A stretch of DNA of 64,000 bases from Endotrypanum monterogeii (taxonomy: Eukaryota > Euglenozoa > Kinetoplastea > Trypanosomatida > Trypanosomatidae), in NCBI GenBank assembly GCA_000333855.2, contig CM007320.1, forward strand, positions 2,988,051 through 3,052,050. The letters are read 5' to 3'. A program made the position numbers and the translations under genes. The notes beneath the pieces are model-generated. The model did not search any database. It saw only the letters and a program-made list of their open reading frames with translations, and had not been told where the DNA came from. This document shows positions 1-9,590 of the stretch, piece after piece (within the stretch, counting starts at the first letter, position 1; each line of letters starts with the position of its first letter).

Positions 1-28
1 TAGTAACTAAGTAGTAGAAGCTGACACA

Positions 29-69
<41 letters not shown>

Positions 70-744
70 TGGAAAGAAAAAAGAGTGGAAACGAGAAATG
101 ATACGCGAAAAAAACATTTCCCGGGGAGCATTGCACTGGATAGTCAGTGTAGGAAGGTACAGCGCTTCAGTTGGTCAGCGGTTTGGACATACGGTAACTT
201 GGTCTACTGCTGCGGACTCTTTTTTATCGGAAACAGTGGTGTTTTGGATCAGAGGAATATACAGCTCACCTCCTGCTCAGCCCTCCCTGGGAGTCCATGA
301 AACGGTGGGGAAAAAACGAATGCAGTAGCAGCAATTCCCTTGATACCGTGGCCTATGCAACACTGCCGACTCCCTCAAGCACGTAGTTGAGCGCTGCGTC
401 TGCGGCGAAGGACTTGTCGCGATCTGGGACGTTTTTTTTCCTCTCTTTATTCATTCTTCTTTTTTTTTGTGTGTCTGCATGTTGAAGATTACCCAAATCA
501 CAAAACAAAATGATCAGAAAAATCAAAATAAAATCATAGGGCTATGTTCTGACACGGTCCCCCATTTCAGTCCTCATCTCGCGATGAAGGCACATCACGC
601 GCAGGCGTACTCGACACACACACCCTCCGCTGTACCCTTTCAGCAAAATCATGACATTGCACGAAGAGGCGAAAGACCGTACATGAAGGGAAACAGCGAT
701 CCCGTCTGGTACATCAGTGCACCTGTCCGCCACAAACACATAAT

Positions 745-791
<47 letters not shown>

Positions 792-1043
792 GGTGCCTTA
801 AGAGAGAGATGAAATAAGTGGTCCCTATGCTAGCGTTGTCGGGGGGTCACTTCCCTCATCGAACGCATTTGGGGGCCAACAAGGTTGGTTAGGGGATGCA
901 CGTCCTTCACTCTCACGCCATGGCTGGCGTCCGCGAAGAGAAACAGAAAAAAAAGAGTAGGGTGCCTCAAACTGTGAATGCGCTGATCGATGACTCTTTC
1001 CTGGGAAGGAGGGGTCACTTCGACTGTTTAGAGAAATATGTTC
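1..1043. other. Intergenic region and 3' flank of RPSA copy 1
   Basis: No supported gene. It holds an (AT)17 tract at 33-66 and a perfect (CA)n(TA)n(TG)n palindrome at 745-790. A 15-base word at 851-865 is repeated downstream of RPSA copy 2. The stretch at about 330-430 is of higher complexity but I do not recognise it. Short open frames here are low-complexity and not convincing. Confidence 0.6.
745..790. repeat. Perfect 46-bp CA/TA/TG palindrome
   Basis: An 11-base ACACA-type arm (745-755), a 24-base TA core and an 11-base TGTGT-type arm (780-790) form a perfect inverted repeat. It could extrude as a cruciform or fold as a hairpin in RNA. It lies about 250 bases beyond the stop codon of RPSA copy 1 in the transcribed direction. 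Confidence 0.9.
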
Positions 1044-1790
1044 CTACGCCTCCCACGCGTTGTCATCGGTGCGCTCCACCCACCCGAAGCCCTCCTCGGC
1101 ATCGGCAGCCGGCGCGGCAGCGGCAGCGGCAGCAGCGGCGCTCTCCTCCGCGGCCTCGTTGGGGTCGCGGTAGAAGAACAGGTCCACCTTCTCCTCCCAC
1201 GGCACGGAGCGCACAATCGTTCCGCGCAGGCGCAGCACCTCGCGCGCAAGCAGCCAATACATCATGCCGATCGACTTGATACCGCGGTTGTTGCACGGAA
1301 TCGCGATGTCTACGAACTCCAGCGGCGCATCCGTGTCGCACAGCGCAATCACAGGGATGTTCACCAGCGACGCCTCACGGATGGCCTGGTGGTCCGTGCG
1401 CGGGTCCGTCACCACGAGCACGCGCGGCTGCACAAACTTCTTCTGGATCTGGTTCGTGAACGTACCAGGGATGAAGCGGCCGCCATGGAAGCTCGTGCCC
1501 ACGTGCTGCGAAAACTTGTAGATGGCACGCGTACCGTACAGGCGCGCCGAGCACACACACACGTCCTTCGGGTTCTCCACAGCGGCAATCACGCGCGCAG
1601 CGAGGATCAGCTTCTCCCACGTCATGTGGATGTCGATGATGTTGCTGCCCTCAGGCGTGCGGCCGTAGATGTACTTCTTCATCGCGCTGCTCTGGTTGCG
1701 CGTACCAATGTGGCAGCGCATCGCCAGCAGCTTCTGCGCATCGCTCTCCTTCATCCGGAGAACCTTCGAGCCAGACTCCACAGCGGACAT
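1044..1790 (-). CDS. RPSA: 40S ribosomal protein SA, copy 1
   Basis: This 248-residue protein is the eukaryotic RPSA/uS2 (laminin-receptor-like) subunit of the small ribosomal subunit, needed for late 40S maturation. The uS2 core is visible as [31 protein letters not shown], the [14 protein letters not shown] stretch and [12 protein letters not shown]. An alanine-rich, acidic tail follows and ends in [13 protein letters not shown]. An identical protein is encoded at 33328-34074. I see one silent difference inside the coding region (C1194 against T33478). The stop is TAG here and TAA in the other copy. Similarity ends at the stop codon and only 14 bases upstream of the ATG. The start is the first Met of the conserved protein and fits a predicted splice acceptor about 60 bases upstream. 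Confidence 0.97.
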   Translation of the reverse strand: MSAVESGSKVLRMKESDAQKLLAMRCHIGTRNQSSAMKKYIYGRTPEGSNIIDIHMTWEKLILAARVIAAVENPKDVCVCSARLYGTRAIYKFSQHVGTSFHGGRFIPGTFTNQIQKKFVQPRVLVVTDPRTDHQAIREASLVNIPVIALCDTDAPLEFVDIAIPCNNRGIKSIGMMYWLLAREVLRLRGTIVRSVPWEEKVDLFFYRDPNEAAEESAAAAAAAAAPAADAEEGFGWVERTDDNAWEA

Positions 1791-2940
1791 GGTGACGAGT
1801 GAAGGGTAGGGATCGAGAAACGGGATTGTGAAACACAGCAGACAGAAAAGCTAGCGGCGGTGATATTGAGGGGGGAGAGGAAGAAAGAGTCGAGTGTGTA
1901 CGTGGCGTCCGTATCGGTGTGAGGACCACCAAAGATGTACGGTTGCACAGATCAAGGCGAAGAGTGAGGCGAATGCGCAATGAGAAGTAGCGAAAAAAAA
2001 AATCGCAGGGTAGAAAACACCGTTATGTGCCAAGGGGAAGGGGGCAGAAGAATAAAAACGTACCCCGATCACCCAAGAAGAGCAGTGGCAGGGACCACGA
2101 TCAAGGGAAGGAAAAAAAACAGGAAAAAGAGAAATTCAGTGTCAGGAGAAGATGCGGTACGCCATCAAGTGTAAAATAGAAAAATGCCGTGTATTAGGGA
2201 AAGGGTCATAAACATTACCGACCTCCCTCTCGCCCTCTGTGAATCACATGTTGGAGAGAGGAGAGAGGGAAAGCGTATTGTAGCAAATGCCAATTGGTTC
2301 GGGATCAGAAGATAATTTCTCTTCCTATCACAGCCGCTGTCTGGATGATCGCCACCCATTGACGACAGAGAAGGATTCGTTTCGCTTTTTCGCTGCGTCG
2401 TCGTGCATACATTCTTTTTTGTTTTGTGTGTTCATGTGTTTGTGTGTGGGTGGGGGGGGGGAGGTAAGAGCACAGTACATGGCGTTGTCTACCACTCTCG
2501 AGCCACCGGAAAGCGTCAGAAGTGGAGTAACATTGTGAACAGGATGCGCAGATCTCTGAACAAGGCTAGCAGCTTCATGGCACGGTGGCGTTTTTTTTAT
2601 ACTTTACATACGGGGAGTTTGGTAGACTGAATTCGACACACACACACACACACACATAGAGAGAAAAAAAATGGAATATACAATTCCAGTCACAAGAATA
2701 ATAATCGAAGCCGCACTTTACAATGCACCGACGCAACCCAAGTCAAAACAGAAAAAAAAAAAGAGGGGAATGTTCGCGTGAAGTGGTTCTGTCAAGCAGC
2801 GAAAATATATCCAGAGAAGCAGGTAACGACTACGTGAAAGCCATTTTTTGTTTTTCAAGAACAACGTGTAGGTCTCTGGCAGACGAGTTGTTCATCGCTG
2901 ACAAGGTGTACATCGTCAACTACCCCTGTAGCTTTGTCGG
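1791..2940. other. Intergenic region between CFAP58 and RPSA copy 1
   Basis: It contains the 5' flank of RPSA copy 1 and the 3' flank of CFAP58. Features are a CA tract (2636-2657), G-runs near 2450 and several A-runs. I see no convincing gene. Confidence 0.6.
1851..1889 (-). promoter_or_regulatory. Predicted spliced-leader acceptor, RPSA copy 1
   Basis: In the sense direction a C/T-rich tract (about 1889-1870) is followed by the first AG at 1852-1851. This would give a 5' UTR of about 60 bases before the ATG at 1790. It is a prediction from sequence pattern only. Confidence 0.5.
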
Positions 2941-5478
2941 CTACGACACGGGCACAGAAACAGCTCTAGTCATCGTACCATTTTTCACTTTCATTTCGTA
3001 GTACTTCCGCCGCGCATCGTCGAGTTCACGATTGAGACGCGCCACTTCGTAGCGGAGCTCCGCCGTGTGTGTTGCTATCATGTTCAGCTCCGATGCTTTC
3101 TGCTTCATTTGTGCATTCTTCTTCTGCAAGTCCTTACGATACACGTTGAGGTGCTGCGCTACCTCGGGACCGGGTTGACGTGCCGCCATGGCCTGCAGCT
3201 CCATTATCAGCCGCCTCTTTTCGTCAAGCAACATTTCCTGCTTCATGCACTCTTCTGACTTGATCAGCAAGTCGCGCTGCAATTGTTTCATCTTCGGCTT
3301 CAGATCCGCCATCGACGGGTAATTGCTGCCAACGCGGCGCCACCGAGACGCGTTTTGGGGATTCTCGAGTTCCTCGGCGAGGGCAGCTACCTTGGCCTCC
3401 TCCAGGAGCACTTGCTTCTTTTTGGCGCGCAGCCGATCCCTAATAACGGCCACCTCATTCCCGCGGGCGTGCGCGAGCATCGCCTGATGATCAACTTCTC
3501 GTAACTTGAACTGAAGCATGCGAATATCCTGGAGTCGGTCCCGGTAAGCCGTCTCTCCCTCATTGATGCTATCCTGTAGGAGTTGCAGTTGATCGTAAAG
3601 CAGACTCAGCTCGTCATTTCGACGGATCAGATGGGCGGCGAGGGTGTCGCGCTCGTTGCTGATCTTCAGGAACTCACGCTGCTGCTCTAAGAGGGACTTG
3701 TCGCACTCTTTCACCACCTTTAAAAGCTGCTTGACTTCCTGCCCAAGACGTTCTCCCTCTTGCCTTATCGAGTCGAAGCTAGCGGTGCTGTCGTTGACGA
3801 GTTGTCGTGACTTGATCAGGCGCTCCTTGCTTATCTTAAACATCGATTTGTCGCTCTGGCATTTTCGCGACTTCAGCATCAGCTCCTCCTTGAACTGCTG
3901 CACCTGGCGGTCTACCATCTTCACCCGCTGGCGATACTCAACAATTTCATCCTGTGCGTCGACCAGGCGCTTTGAAAGCTGATTACGCCCCGCTCGCATC
4001 TGTTCGTACTTGTTCTGCTGCTGTGTCAGGCGACGCTCACTCTCGTCTAGCTTCCGCTGTACCTCCCCCACTTGCAACGATGCGACCTTGAGCTCTTCCT
4101 CCGCGCACTGGCTTTGTCGGCTTATCTGAGACATCTCACTCACACAGTTATCACGATCCTTCGCCAAGCGCTGCAGCGTATCTCCTAGAATGCGTCCGAT
4201 CTCACTCTCCTGCTGGATGCAAGCCTCCAGCTCGGCATGCTGCTCTTCCTCATTCCGAATGAGAGCCTGTATGGCAGCCTGTTGCGCCTCTTCCTTGAGG
4301 CCTTTCTTTTCAAGGACCCCGCATTCTCGGTCTAGCAGCTCCAGCGCCTCCTGCAGAGACTCTTTCTCACGCTTCACCGCGGCGATGCGCTTGCACACTG
4401 TTTCCCTCTCGTACGCAATGTTTACTTCGTCTTTTCGGATATTGTCGATCTGCTGTCTGAGGCGATCGAACTCGCTGAAGTCACGCTCCTCGATGCGCAT
4501 CACACGCGCACATTCATCACGTGTTTCTAGAATCTTCTTCTCCGTAGCGGCAATTTGTTTCTCCATCTCGTGTAGTCGCTCGTTGAGATCGGCGGTTGTG
4601 TCAACGCTGTCGTTGTACGACTGCTGGGTGTGATAGAGTTGCTTCTCGGCGGTCTCAAGCTGTTGCTGAAGTGTTTGCCGTCGATTCTGGAGCTTGTCAA
4701 GCTCTGCCTGCTGCATTTGGGCGTGCTTCTTGATCGAATCAAAACGATCCCGGCGCTCCTGCAAGGCCTTTTCGTGTGCCTTGAGTGTCAAGACGAGCTC
4801 TCGAGCCTGGTACTCGGCTCTCTCCCTGGCATTGCGCTCGCGGTTATACTCTTGCCGCACCAGCTCGTGACGGCTGGTCAACTGCTTCCGCTCCTGCACA
4901 GCCGCCTCCGTAGCGGCCTTAGTGGTAGCGAGACCTGTCGTCTTCTCCAGAATACCCTTTGAGAAGAGCTCCATCTGCTTCACTAATTCCTCTCTCTCTG
5001 ATAGCAGGCGCTTGTTGTCCAGCTTCAGCTGCTCCAGGGTCGACGTTTGGTCGCTGCCTATTGAGGTGCCCTCGTGAATCATGGTCTCCAGCGAGTGCAT
5101 CTCCTGCTTCAGTGTTTTCACCATCTCCCGTGCGCGCCGATCTTTCTGATTGGCCACGTCGACGGTGCGCCACGCCTTCTCGATCTCCTTTTTGAGAGCC
5201 TCGATGGTGCTGTGATCGCCCTGTGCAAGCTTCACAGCCGCTTGCATCTTCGCTGCGTTCGACAACAACTCCTGCGTCAGATGCTGGCATTGCGCGACAA
5301 GACTGTTCTCAGATGTGTGAACCTTCTTGAGCGAGCGGTACAGCTTCTCGTACTCGAGGCGGAAGTGCCCCAGTGACTCCTCGCCTGACAAGGCCGACAT
5401 GGCCTGCTGGAAGTCCCTCTCCAACGCGAGGAAGAGGGTGTCCGGCACGGACATGGTCGGTTTCGCGGACTCCGCCAT
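2941..5478 (-). CDS. CFAP58: CFAP58-like cilia- and flagella-associated coiled-coil protein
   Basis: The protein has 845 residues, close to the usual length of CFAP58 (CCDC147), and is almost entirely coiled coil. Several family signatures line up. The N-terminus has LSGEESLGHFRLEYEKLYRS and then KKEIEKAWRTVD. The centre has LVDAQDEIVEYR. The C-terminal part has RRNDELSLLYDQLQLLQ, EELENPQNASRWRRV and ARQPGPEVAQHL. In other eukaryotes CFAP58 is needed for axoneme assembly and sperm flagella, so a flagellar role is expected here too. The start is supported by a very clear pyrimidine tract and AG 39 bases upstream. Assignment to CFAP58 rather than another long flagellar coiled coil rests on these ordered motifs. 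Confidence 0.9.
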   Translation of the reverse strand: MAESAKPTMSVPDTLFLALERDFQQAMSALSGEESLGHFRLEYEKLYRSLKKVHTSENSLVAQCQHLTQELLSNAAKMQAAVKLAQGDHSTIEALKKEIEKAWRTVDVANQKDRRAREMVKTLKQEMHSLETMIHEGTSIGSDQTSTLEQLKLDNKRLLSEREELVKQMELFSKGILEKTTGLATTKAATEAAVQERKQLTSRHELVRQEYNRERNARERAEYQARELVLTLKAHEKALQERRDRFDSIKKHAQMQQAELDKLQNRRQTLQQQLETAEKQLYHTQQSYNDSVDTTADLNERLHEMEKQIAATEKKILETRDECARVMRIEERDFSEFDRLRQQIDNIRKDEVNIAYERETVCKRIAAVKREKESLQEALELLDRECGVLEKKGLKEEAQQAAIQALIRNEEEQHAELEACIQQESEIGRILGDTLQRLAKDRDNCVSEMSQISRQSQCAEEELKVASLQVGEVQRKLDESERRLTQQQNKYEQMRAGRNQLSKRLVDAQDEIVEYRQRVKMVDRQVQQFKEELMLKSRKCQSDKSMFKISKERLIKSRQLVNDSTASFDSIRQEGERLGQEVKQLLKVVKECDKSLLEQQREFLKISNERDTLAAHLIRRNDELSLLYDQLQLLQDSINEGETAYRDRLQDIRMLQFKLREVDHQAMLAHARGNEVAVIRDRLRAKKKQVLLEEAKVAALAEELENPQNASRWRRVGSNYPSMADLKPKMKQLQRDLLIKSEECMKQEMLLDEKRRLIMELQAMAARQPGPEVAQHLNVYRKDLQKKNAQMKQKASELNMIATHTAELRYEVARLNRELDDARRKYYEMKVKNGTMTRAVSVPVS

Positions 5479-6642
5479 GGTAGTAAAGGAGGGACAACGG
5501 CGTTGTGACTTTGTTTCCTAGAAAGAAAGAAAGAAAGAAAGAAACGACGTGGGAAGTGACTTTGCCCCTTCACTGTTGTGAATAACCTCAAACAAGAGAG
5601 GGGTAGGAGGCGGTGCGTGCGAGAGAGAGAAAAAGAAGAAGGCAAATCTAGCAATACACACCCAGACGGTGAATGGCTTTCCTTTCTTTTCTCTCGGGTG
5701 AAGATGAGAGAGGGGGGGGGGGGCGCGGAGAAGGGCCACGCCCAAGACGCCAGTGAATGCAACCGCTCAGGTGGCCGCTCTACTCCCTTCAGGATATACC
5801 CCCCTCAAAAAAGTCCAAGTACCCTGCAAAGAATCTTGATGACGCAAACCGTTCCTGCAGGCATAAGACCCCGCAGTGAGAGGAACGGCCGAAACGGAAA
5901 AAAAAAGGGAAAGCAGTGCAAAGCATGAAGAGAGGAGTCAATAAACGTGGCAGAGTGAAACAAGAACATGGATGATGTTTTTTTTTTTGTGTGTGTGTGT
6001 TTGCACCATTGCTACAGAAACCACGCCTCTCAGCGGTGGCAGCAAGAGGGGTGGGGATCCAGTATGGGGAAAAAAGAGCCCGTGGTGCATGTTCACAGGA
6101 GATAGGCGCTGAGACGGAAGGAAACAAGTGATATCTATATCTATACCTATATATAGATAGGTATAAATATATTAGTATGTGCCTGCAGTCCCCCCTTCTC
6201 CCCCCCCCCTCTGTACGGCGTTACGATCCTCTTTTCTGTCGTTAATGATTCTCGGAGTCCTGCAATTCACGCACATTATGGATGGCTTTAGGGAACATTT
6301 GATAGTTTGAGTCGAAGCAGACACCCGCTCTCCCATCCCCGGAAACTTTTTGACTGCGGAAAGCCCTTCCTCTCCACACACACACACACACACACACACA
6401 GGGAAAGAAGAAAAACGCTACTACCCCACAGCACAATGGAGACCGCGGGAAGAGGAACGAATCTGTTGGCTGTGAAGAAAAAGTACATCCATCATAAGCC
6501 AAAGTTGATGGCACTTGGTCGAAACGAGGGAGGAGGAGGGGGGGGGGAAGGGGGGCATCCGTTAAACCAATGCTCACGCACCTAGACGATGCAGACACAT
6601 CGATCCACCACCAGCAACCATAACAAAATAAAATAATCTCAG
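5479..6642. other. Intergenic region upstream of CFAP58
   Basis: Holds the CFAP58 acceptor, a hairpin with arms 6142-6150 and 6157-6165, a CA tract (6375-6400) and a G-rich run near 6530-6556. No supported gene. Confidence 0.6.
5518..5543 (-). promoter_or_regulatory. Predicted spliced-leader acceptor with (TTTC)n tract, CFAP58
   Basis: On the sense strand a (TTTC)n polypyrimidine tract (5543-5520) runs directly into AG at 5519-5518. This leaves a 5' UTR of about 39 bases before the ATG at 5478. It is the cleanest acceptor in the window. Confidence 0.75.
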
Positions 6643-7818
6643 CTATGGATCTTGGCATGGTGCTGCTGAATCACTCAAAGACGCATGGGATCCCCCGACA
6701 ACGCGGCGCATTTGACGAACCTCACTTTGTAAGGACTCTGTCCACTGCAACAGTTCCCCACGACTGACCATACGCTTCTCTAGATCGCCCAGCCAGTCTT
6801 TCAGCTCGTGAAAGGCCCCTTCGAGTGAATTCTGGTTTTTCAGTTCCACAATGGAGGTGCTGTGCACCTCCATCTCTTGCTGTAGCCTTTGCTGAGCCAC
6901 CGACAAGGAGCGCAACTGCTGCTCACATTCCTTGTCGCTTTGAACTTGATGAGTTCCCATCGCCTTTGTATCTGCACACAATCGAGCAACATCTTCTTGT
7001 ATTTTGCGTATCAGTTTCGTTGTGTTCGTATCCCGTGACTCACCGCTAACTTCGAGAGAGAGACGCAATGCCTCCTGTTGGGTCGCCACAGCCTCAATGT
7101 GTTGGCGTATATCCTGCTGAAAGCGCCGCAGCTCCGCTGACGGAGCACTGCTTGTCCGGTGCAGTTCCCGGATATCAGACTGGAGCTGCGACATCGCATC
7201 CTCTATAACGCACAGCCGCCGCTCCATCTCGCGTTGATGCTTATCTATCTGCTGTCGATAATCAAGAAGCACGTCGTACACACGATCCTTGTGCTGACGT
7301 AGAGCGTTGTCGAAATTCTGGTGCGGTGAAGAGGTGGGAGCAGGCGCGGAGCTAGACACTGCGTAGCCGTCGTCGTCGCTGCTTGCTGTAGAAAGCGGCA
7401 CACCAGAGGAAGAAGAAGCAGCCAAACCTTTGGTTTTTTGCAGGGGCGCAATCTGTATTTTCTGGAGAACTTTTTCCAGCTCCTCATAAACGGTCGCCAA
7501 ATGCTCACAGTGTTGATGTCTTCCACTGAGCAAGCAAGCGATCTGACTCTCATGCCGACGTACAGCCCGTTGAAGAAAGCTGAGTTGCTGCTCGGGTGGG
7601 GAGCCAGATTGCAGCGCGTCCTCATCTTCGCTCTGCATGATTCCCGATCGATCAAATCCCGTTTCGCATCCGCACGGGCCGTCTTTACCACTAGCGGGGT
7701 TAGACGCTACACCATCGTCAAGTATTGAGGGCAGTGTTCCTAACCGTGGATGTCGGTATTGCCTCCCGCTTGGAAGTGGACGGCCGCTGATATTACAACT
7801 ATCGTTCAGAGCCGACAT
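6643..7818 (-). CDS. Conserved-looking coiled-coil protein, function unknown
   Basis: I do not recognise this 391-residue protein. Residues 1-75 are low in structure, with Pro/Gly/Ser-rich and acidic stretches. Roughly residues 75-120 and 170-370 are heptad-rich helices (for example FLQRAVRRHESQIACLL, YRQQIDKHQREMERRL and QLRSLSVAQQRLQQEMEV), so it is probably a coiled-coil scaffold or cytoskeletal protein. There is a Ser/Ala/Pro-rich linker near residues 130-165. No signal peptide or membrane segment is visible. It lies directly upstream of CFAP58 in transcription order, but trypanosomatid neighbours need not share function. Length, strand and consistent codon use support a real gene. Confidence 0.8.
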   Translation of the reverse strand: MSALNDSCNISGRPLPSGRQYRHPRLGTLPSILDDGVASNPASGKDGPCGCETGFDRSGIMQSEDEDALQSGSPPEQQLSFLQRAVRRHESQIACLLSGRHQHCEHLATVYEELEKVLQKIQIAPLQKTKGLAASSSSGVPLSTASSDDDGYAVSSSAPAPTSSPHQNFDNALRQHKDRVYDVLLDYRQQIDKHQREMERRLCVIEDAMSQLQSDIRELHRTSSAPSAELRRFQQDIRQHIEAVATQQEALRLSLEVSGESRDTNTTKLIRKIQEDVARLCADTKAMGTHQVQSDKECEQQLRSLSVAQQRLQQEMEVHSTSIVELKNQNSLEGAFHELKDWLGDLEKRMVSRGELLQWTESLQSEVRQMRRVVGGSHASLSDSAAPCQDP

Positions 7819-9590
7819 TATTGTGAGTGCGCGCCCCTGCCCGGGATGCAGTACAAATCGAAAGTCGTCTCAGAACTGTCCTTGTGGAGGCCCTCGCGTG
7901 TGCTTGATGGCAAAGATGCACCTACAGCGACTGGCAGTAACAGATGGTGAAATGGGGGGGGAGTGCTTTTGGATTAGTCCACGACTCTAACCGTCCGGGT
8001 GATCTTATTGTTGTAAGAGGATAATGTCTATCTAAGTTGCAAGAACTGTATTTTTTTTTTGAATCTATGCGAGAGTATTCCCTGCCTCTTTTCGTGTTGT
8101 ATATACCTTGATTGTGATGTATCTGCAGTCTATCTTCGTGATCACGAGCACGGCCCATCACGATGTGAAGAACGATGGCCGCAGTGATCAGGCTCTCAGA
8201 TCGTGGAGGTGTTGTTGTCTTATCGTATGGAAGCACACCACCCCGCGCAAAGGATCGCACGTGCAGAAGAAAAACGGTATGCGGCTGCCCACCGTGCAGT
8301 GATGATAATACAACAGCGAGCATACAGAAGGGGGAAGCCAAGGTAGAATGTAGAACACACACACAAAAAAAAAGAGAGGCAGCAAGACATTCCGAAAGGA
8401 AACGCCGACGAAAGGAGATAAGAAAGTTGATATGATGTCATGTTCAGTGGGAATCGGAACGCAAATTCATAGGTGAGTGAGGATGCACCTTCCCCCCCCT
8501 TTGGCCACAGCGCATTAGGATCGACAAATATGAAAGGAGAACAACAGTCCAACATGCAACACAATGAGGGGGAAGGAAGTCCAGAGGTTCTTCTGGTGGT
8601 ATCCGAGGTCCATAGCGCTTCGTCGAGAGTTGGGAATGAAGCACATGATCCATCTGGGCGGTGCACTGGACATTCCTCATGGAGGACTGTAGTGAACCAC
8701 TTGGAATTCCTCAGGTAAAAATGTGTGGCGCAGTTGCACATCAGTGAGGTGAGATGACCATTCTCCCTATCCTTTCGATCCACCCACCCCTCTTTCTCTT
8801 TTTTTCCGCCCCTGCACCCTCCCAATGAATTCTTTTTTTTTTTTCCTACCTTGTACATAGTACACCACCTGGTACCCCATCATCATCCCTCACCTTCTAT
8901 TCACTACCCGAGGAAGAACATCGCAGACAACGAATGAGGACAGATGCGCACGCACGCCAAAAACGCACGCGTGCGCTGTTGGAGACAGATCATAGGGGAG
9001 ATATACGAAAACGTAATTGATAAGAGTGGGACAACAAGCAGAAAACCGCAGCAAGAAAAAAAAATCACAGCAACAACAAAGGCGAGTGCAGCCAGACAAA
9101 TAGCCAAGGAACGATGGTGCAAGATGTAAAGACTTCGAGGTGGTGACATCGGGGTATAAATAGCTGACAGCAAACAGAAGAATATCCCTCCACTAGGACA
9201 TAAGCAACGAAGGGGTGGGGGAAGGGGGGAAAGGGAGACCGGCCGCCACACGTAGGGCGTACTCTCAGGTGAAGGCTCATGTACACTACACAGAGATCGG
9301 TTGCGCTACGCGGCCAAGAAAACAGGTGAATAGACCAAGCAGGAGTTCGAGAAACAAATAGACGAAGACATCTAGCGCCAAAAAAAAGCGCGCATCTGAT
9401 ATGAAGCGCCGCAAAAAAGAGAGAAACTAGTAACACTAAGATCACTATTTGAGTCTTTCCCCGCAGCCCGCCCCCTAAATAGAGAGTGCGACCAAAAGAA
9501 AAGAATCACAGACCAAGAAGGTGTCGCAGAAAACGCGGAAACCCGCTCGTCTCTGAATCCCTCGTTTCATCGATTTCTCCCTTCTCTGCT
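7819..9590. other. Intergenic region, 1.8 kb
   Basis: Mixed-complexity spacer with A-runs on the + strand. The longest minus frame (8220-8858) reads as Cys/Phe/Ser-rich low-complexity sequence and is not convincing. No RNA gene recognised. Confidence 0.55.

Noticed and set aside
1038..1802. 254-codon + strand frame over RPSA
   Set aside because: Antisense shadow of the ribosomal protein gene; a partial twin occurs over copy 2.
6142..6165. 9-bp-armed hairpin as a possible terminator or RNA gene
   Set aside because: AT-only short stem in repeat-rich spacer; bacterial-type terminators are not expected here.
8220..8858. 212-codon minus-strand frame in the spacer
   Set aside because: Cys/Phe/Ser-rich with low-complexity ends, no recognisable domain, and composition of UTR sequence.
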